Shown here: piece after piece, positions 25,358 to 25,563 of the stretch
How positions within the stretch are numbered: position 1 is the stretch's first letter
How the letters are laid out: each line of letters starts with the position of its first letter
DNA from: JAWUWD01 sp034112085
Lineage (GTDB): Bacteria > Bacteroidota > Bacteroidia > Cytophagales > Cyclobacteriaceae
DNA length: 25,563 bases
Reading direction: 5' to 3'
Assembly: GCA_034112085.1 (NCBI GenBank)
Contig: JAWUWD010000092.1
Span: 1 to 25,563 of the forward strand
Notes under the pieces: generated by a model
What the model saw: only the letters and a program-made list of their open reading frames with translations
Databases searched by the model: none
Told to the model about the DNA's origin: nothing
Translations under genes and position numbers: made by a program

Positions 25358-25563
25358 CTACTTAAAAGCAGCTTTACCTGCCTCCAGAAATTCTACAAAT
25401 GCAGAGACGCTCAAATCATAGGCCTTTGGTTGAACCAATAACTCTCCGTCAGTATTGAGAATAATATAATATGGCTGTGCATTGTTCTGAAATCTCGTAA
25501 TCTGATAGTCAGCATTTTGCTTTCCTATTGTCTTTTTAACCTTACCATCATACTCAGAAGTAT
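25358..25563 (-). CDS. C-terminal end of a thioredoxin-fold protein, DsbD-like (partial)
   Basis: Only the last 67 codons and stop are in the window; the frame is open to the edge. It reads QNADYQITRFQNNAQPYYII, then LNTDGELLVQPKAYDL and FVEFLEAGKAAFK. The NAQPYYIIL cis-proline strand and the AYDL...F--FL-AG end are what one sees at the C-terminus of DsbD-family thiol:disulfide interchange proteins of Bacteroidota. The CXXC site and membrane part would be outside the window, so the family call rests on this tail alone. Confidence 0.7.
   Translation of the reverse strand, partial: TSEYDGKVKKTIGKQNADYQITRFQNNAQPYYIILNTDGELLVQPKAYDLSVSAFVEFLEAGKAAFK

Overview
The window looks like chromosomal DNA from a low-GC, probably marine Bacteroidota of the Cytophagales type. 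This rests on gene content: a type IX secretion system (T9SS) C-terminal sorting domain, secreted LamG/VCBS/Kelch/FN3 mosaics, DUF2911 proteins, a DsbD-like thioredoxin end, and near absence of Shine-Dalgarno-type starts. A species cannot be named from the sequence. Every gene I can support reads on the minus strand, so transcription runs from high to low coordinates.

Region A (1-14066) is a cell-surface block. In transcription order it has a 72-residue ORF, a 3629-residue mosaic surface protein, a 245-residue exported protein with a C-terminal hydrophobic segment, and a LamG/IPT/VCBS protein that runs off the left edge. The pattern 'small exported protein, then large surface protein starting in an ATGA overlap' occurs twice. 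The 72-residue ORF looks like a shortened copy of the 245-residue protein. The giant protein carries 12 Kelch motifs, one complete and two half LamG domains, four copies of an unnamed W/ITR...GGFSY-type domain, seven VCBS repeats, nine FN3 domains and a T9SS sorting domain. Its first Kelch motif is separated from the other eleven by about 1,370 residues.

Region B (14337-16952) holds two tandem paralogous exported DUF2911-TPR proteins, a strong hairpin terminator after them, and upstream a short relic that resembles the C-terminal end of a VCBS/FG-GAP protein.

Region C (16953-21045) has a GlxA-type AraC regulator, an exported DJ-1/PfpI protein and an exported class-C beta-lactamase-like hydrolase. 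The last two share a cysteine-rich N-terminal module of the heavy-metal-binding type. A perfect 17-bp inverted repeat lies between the regulator and the DJ-1 gene. A relic of another AraC protein precedes the regulator, and a structured, possibly attC-like intergenic segment follows the hydrolase.

Region D (21165-25563) is ordinary metabolism: an exported M20 peptidase, a TylF-type methyltransferase 4 bp downstream of an exported S9 peptidase, and at the right edge the C-terminal end of a DsbD-like thioredoxin protein. No tRNA, rRNA, CRISPR array, transposase or phage gene was seen.
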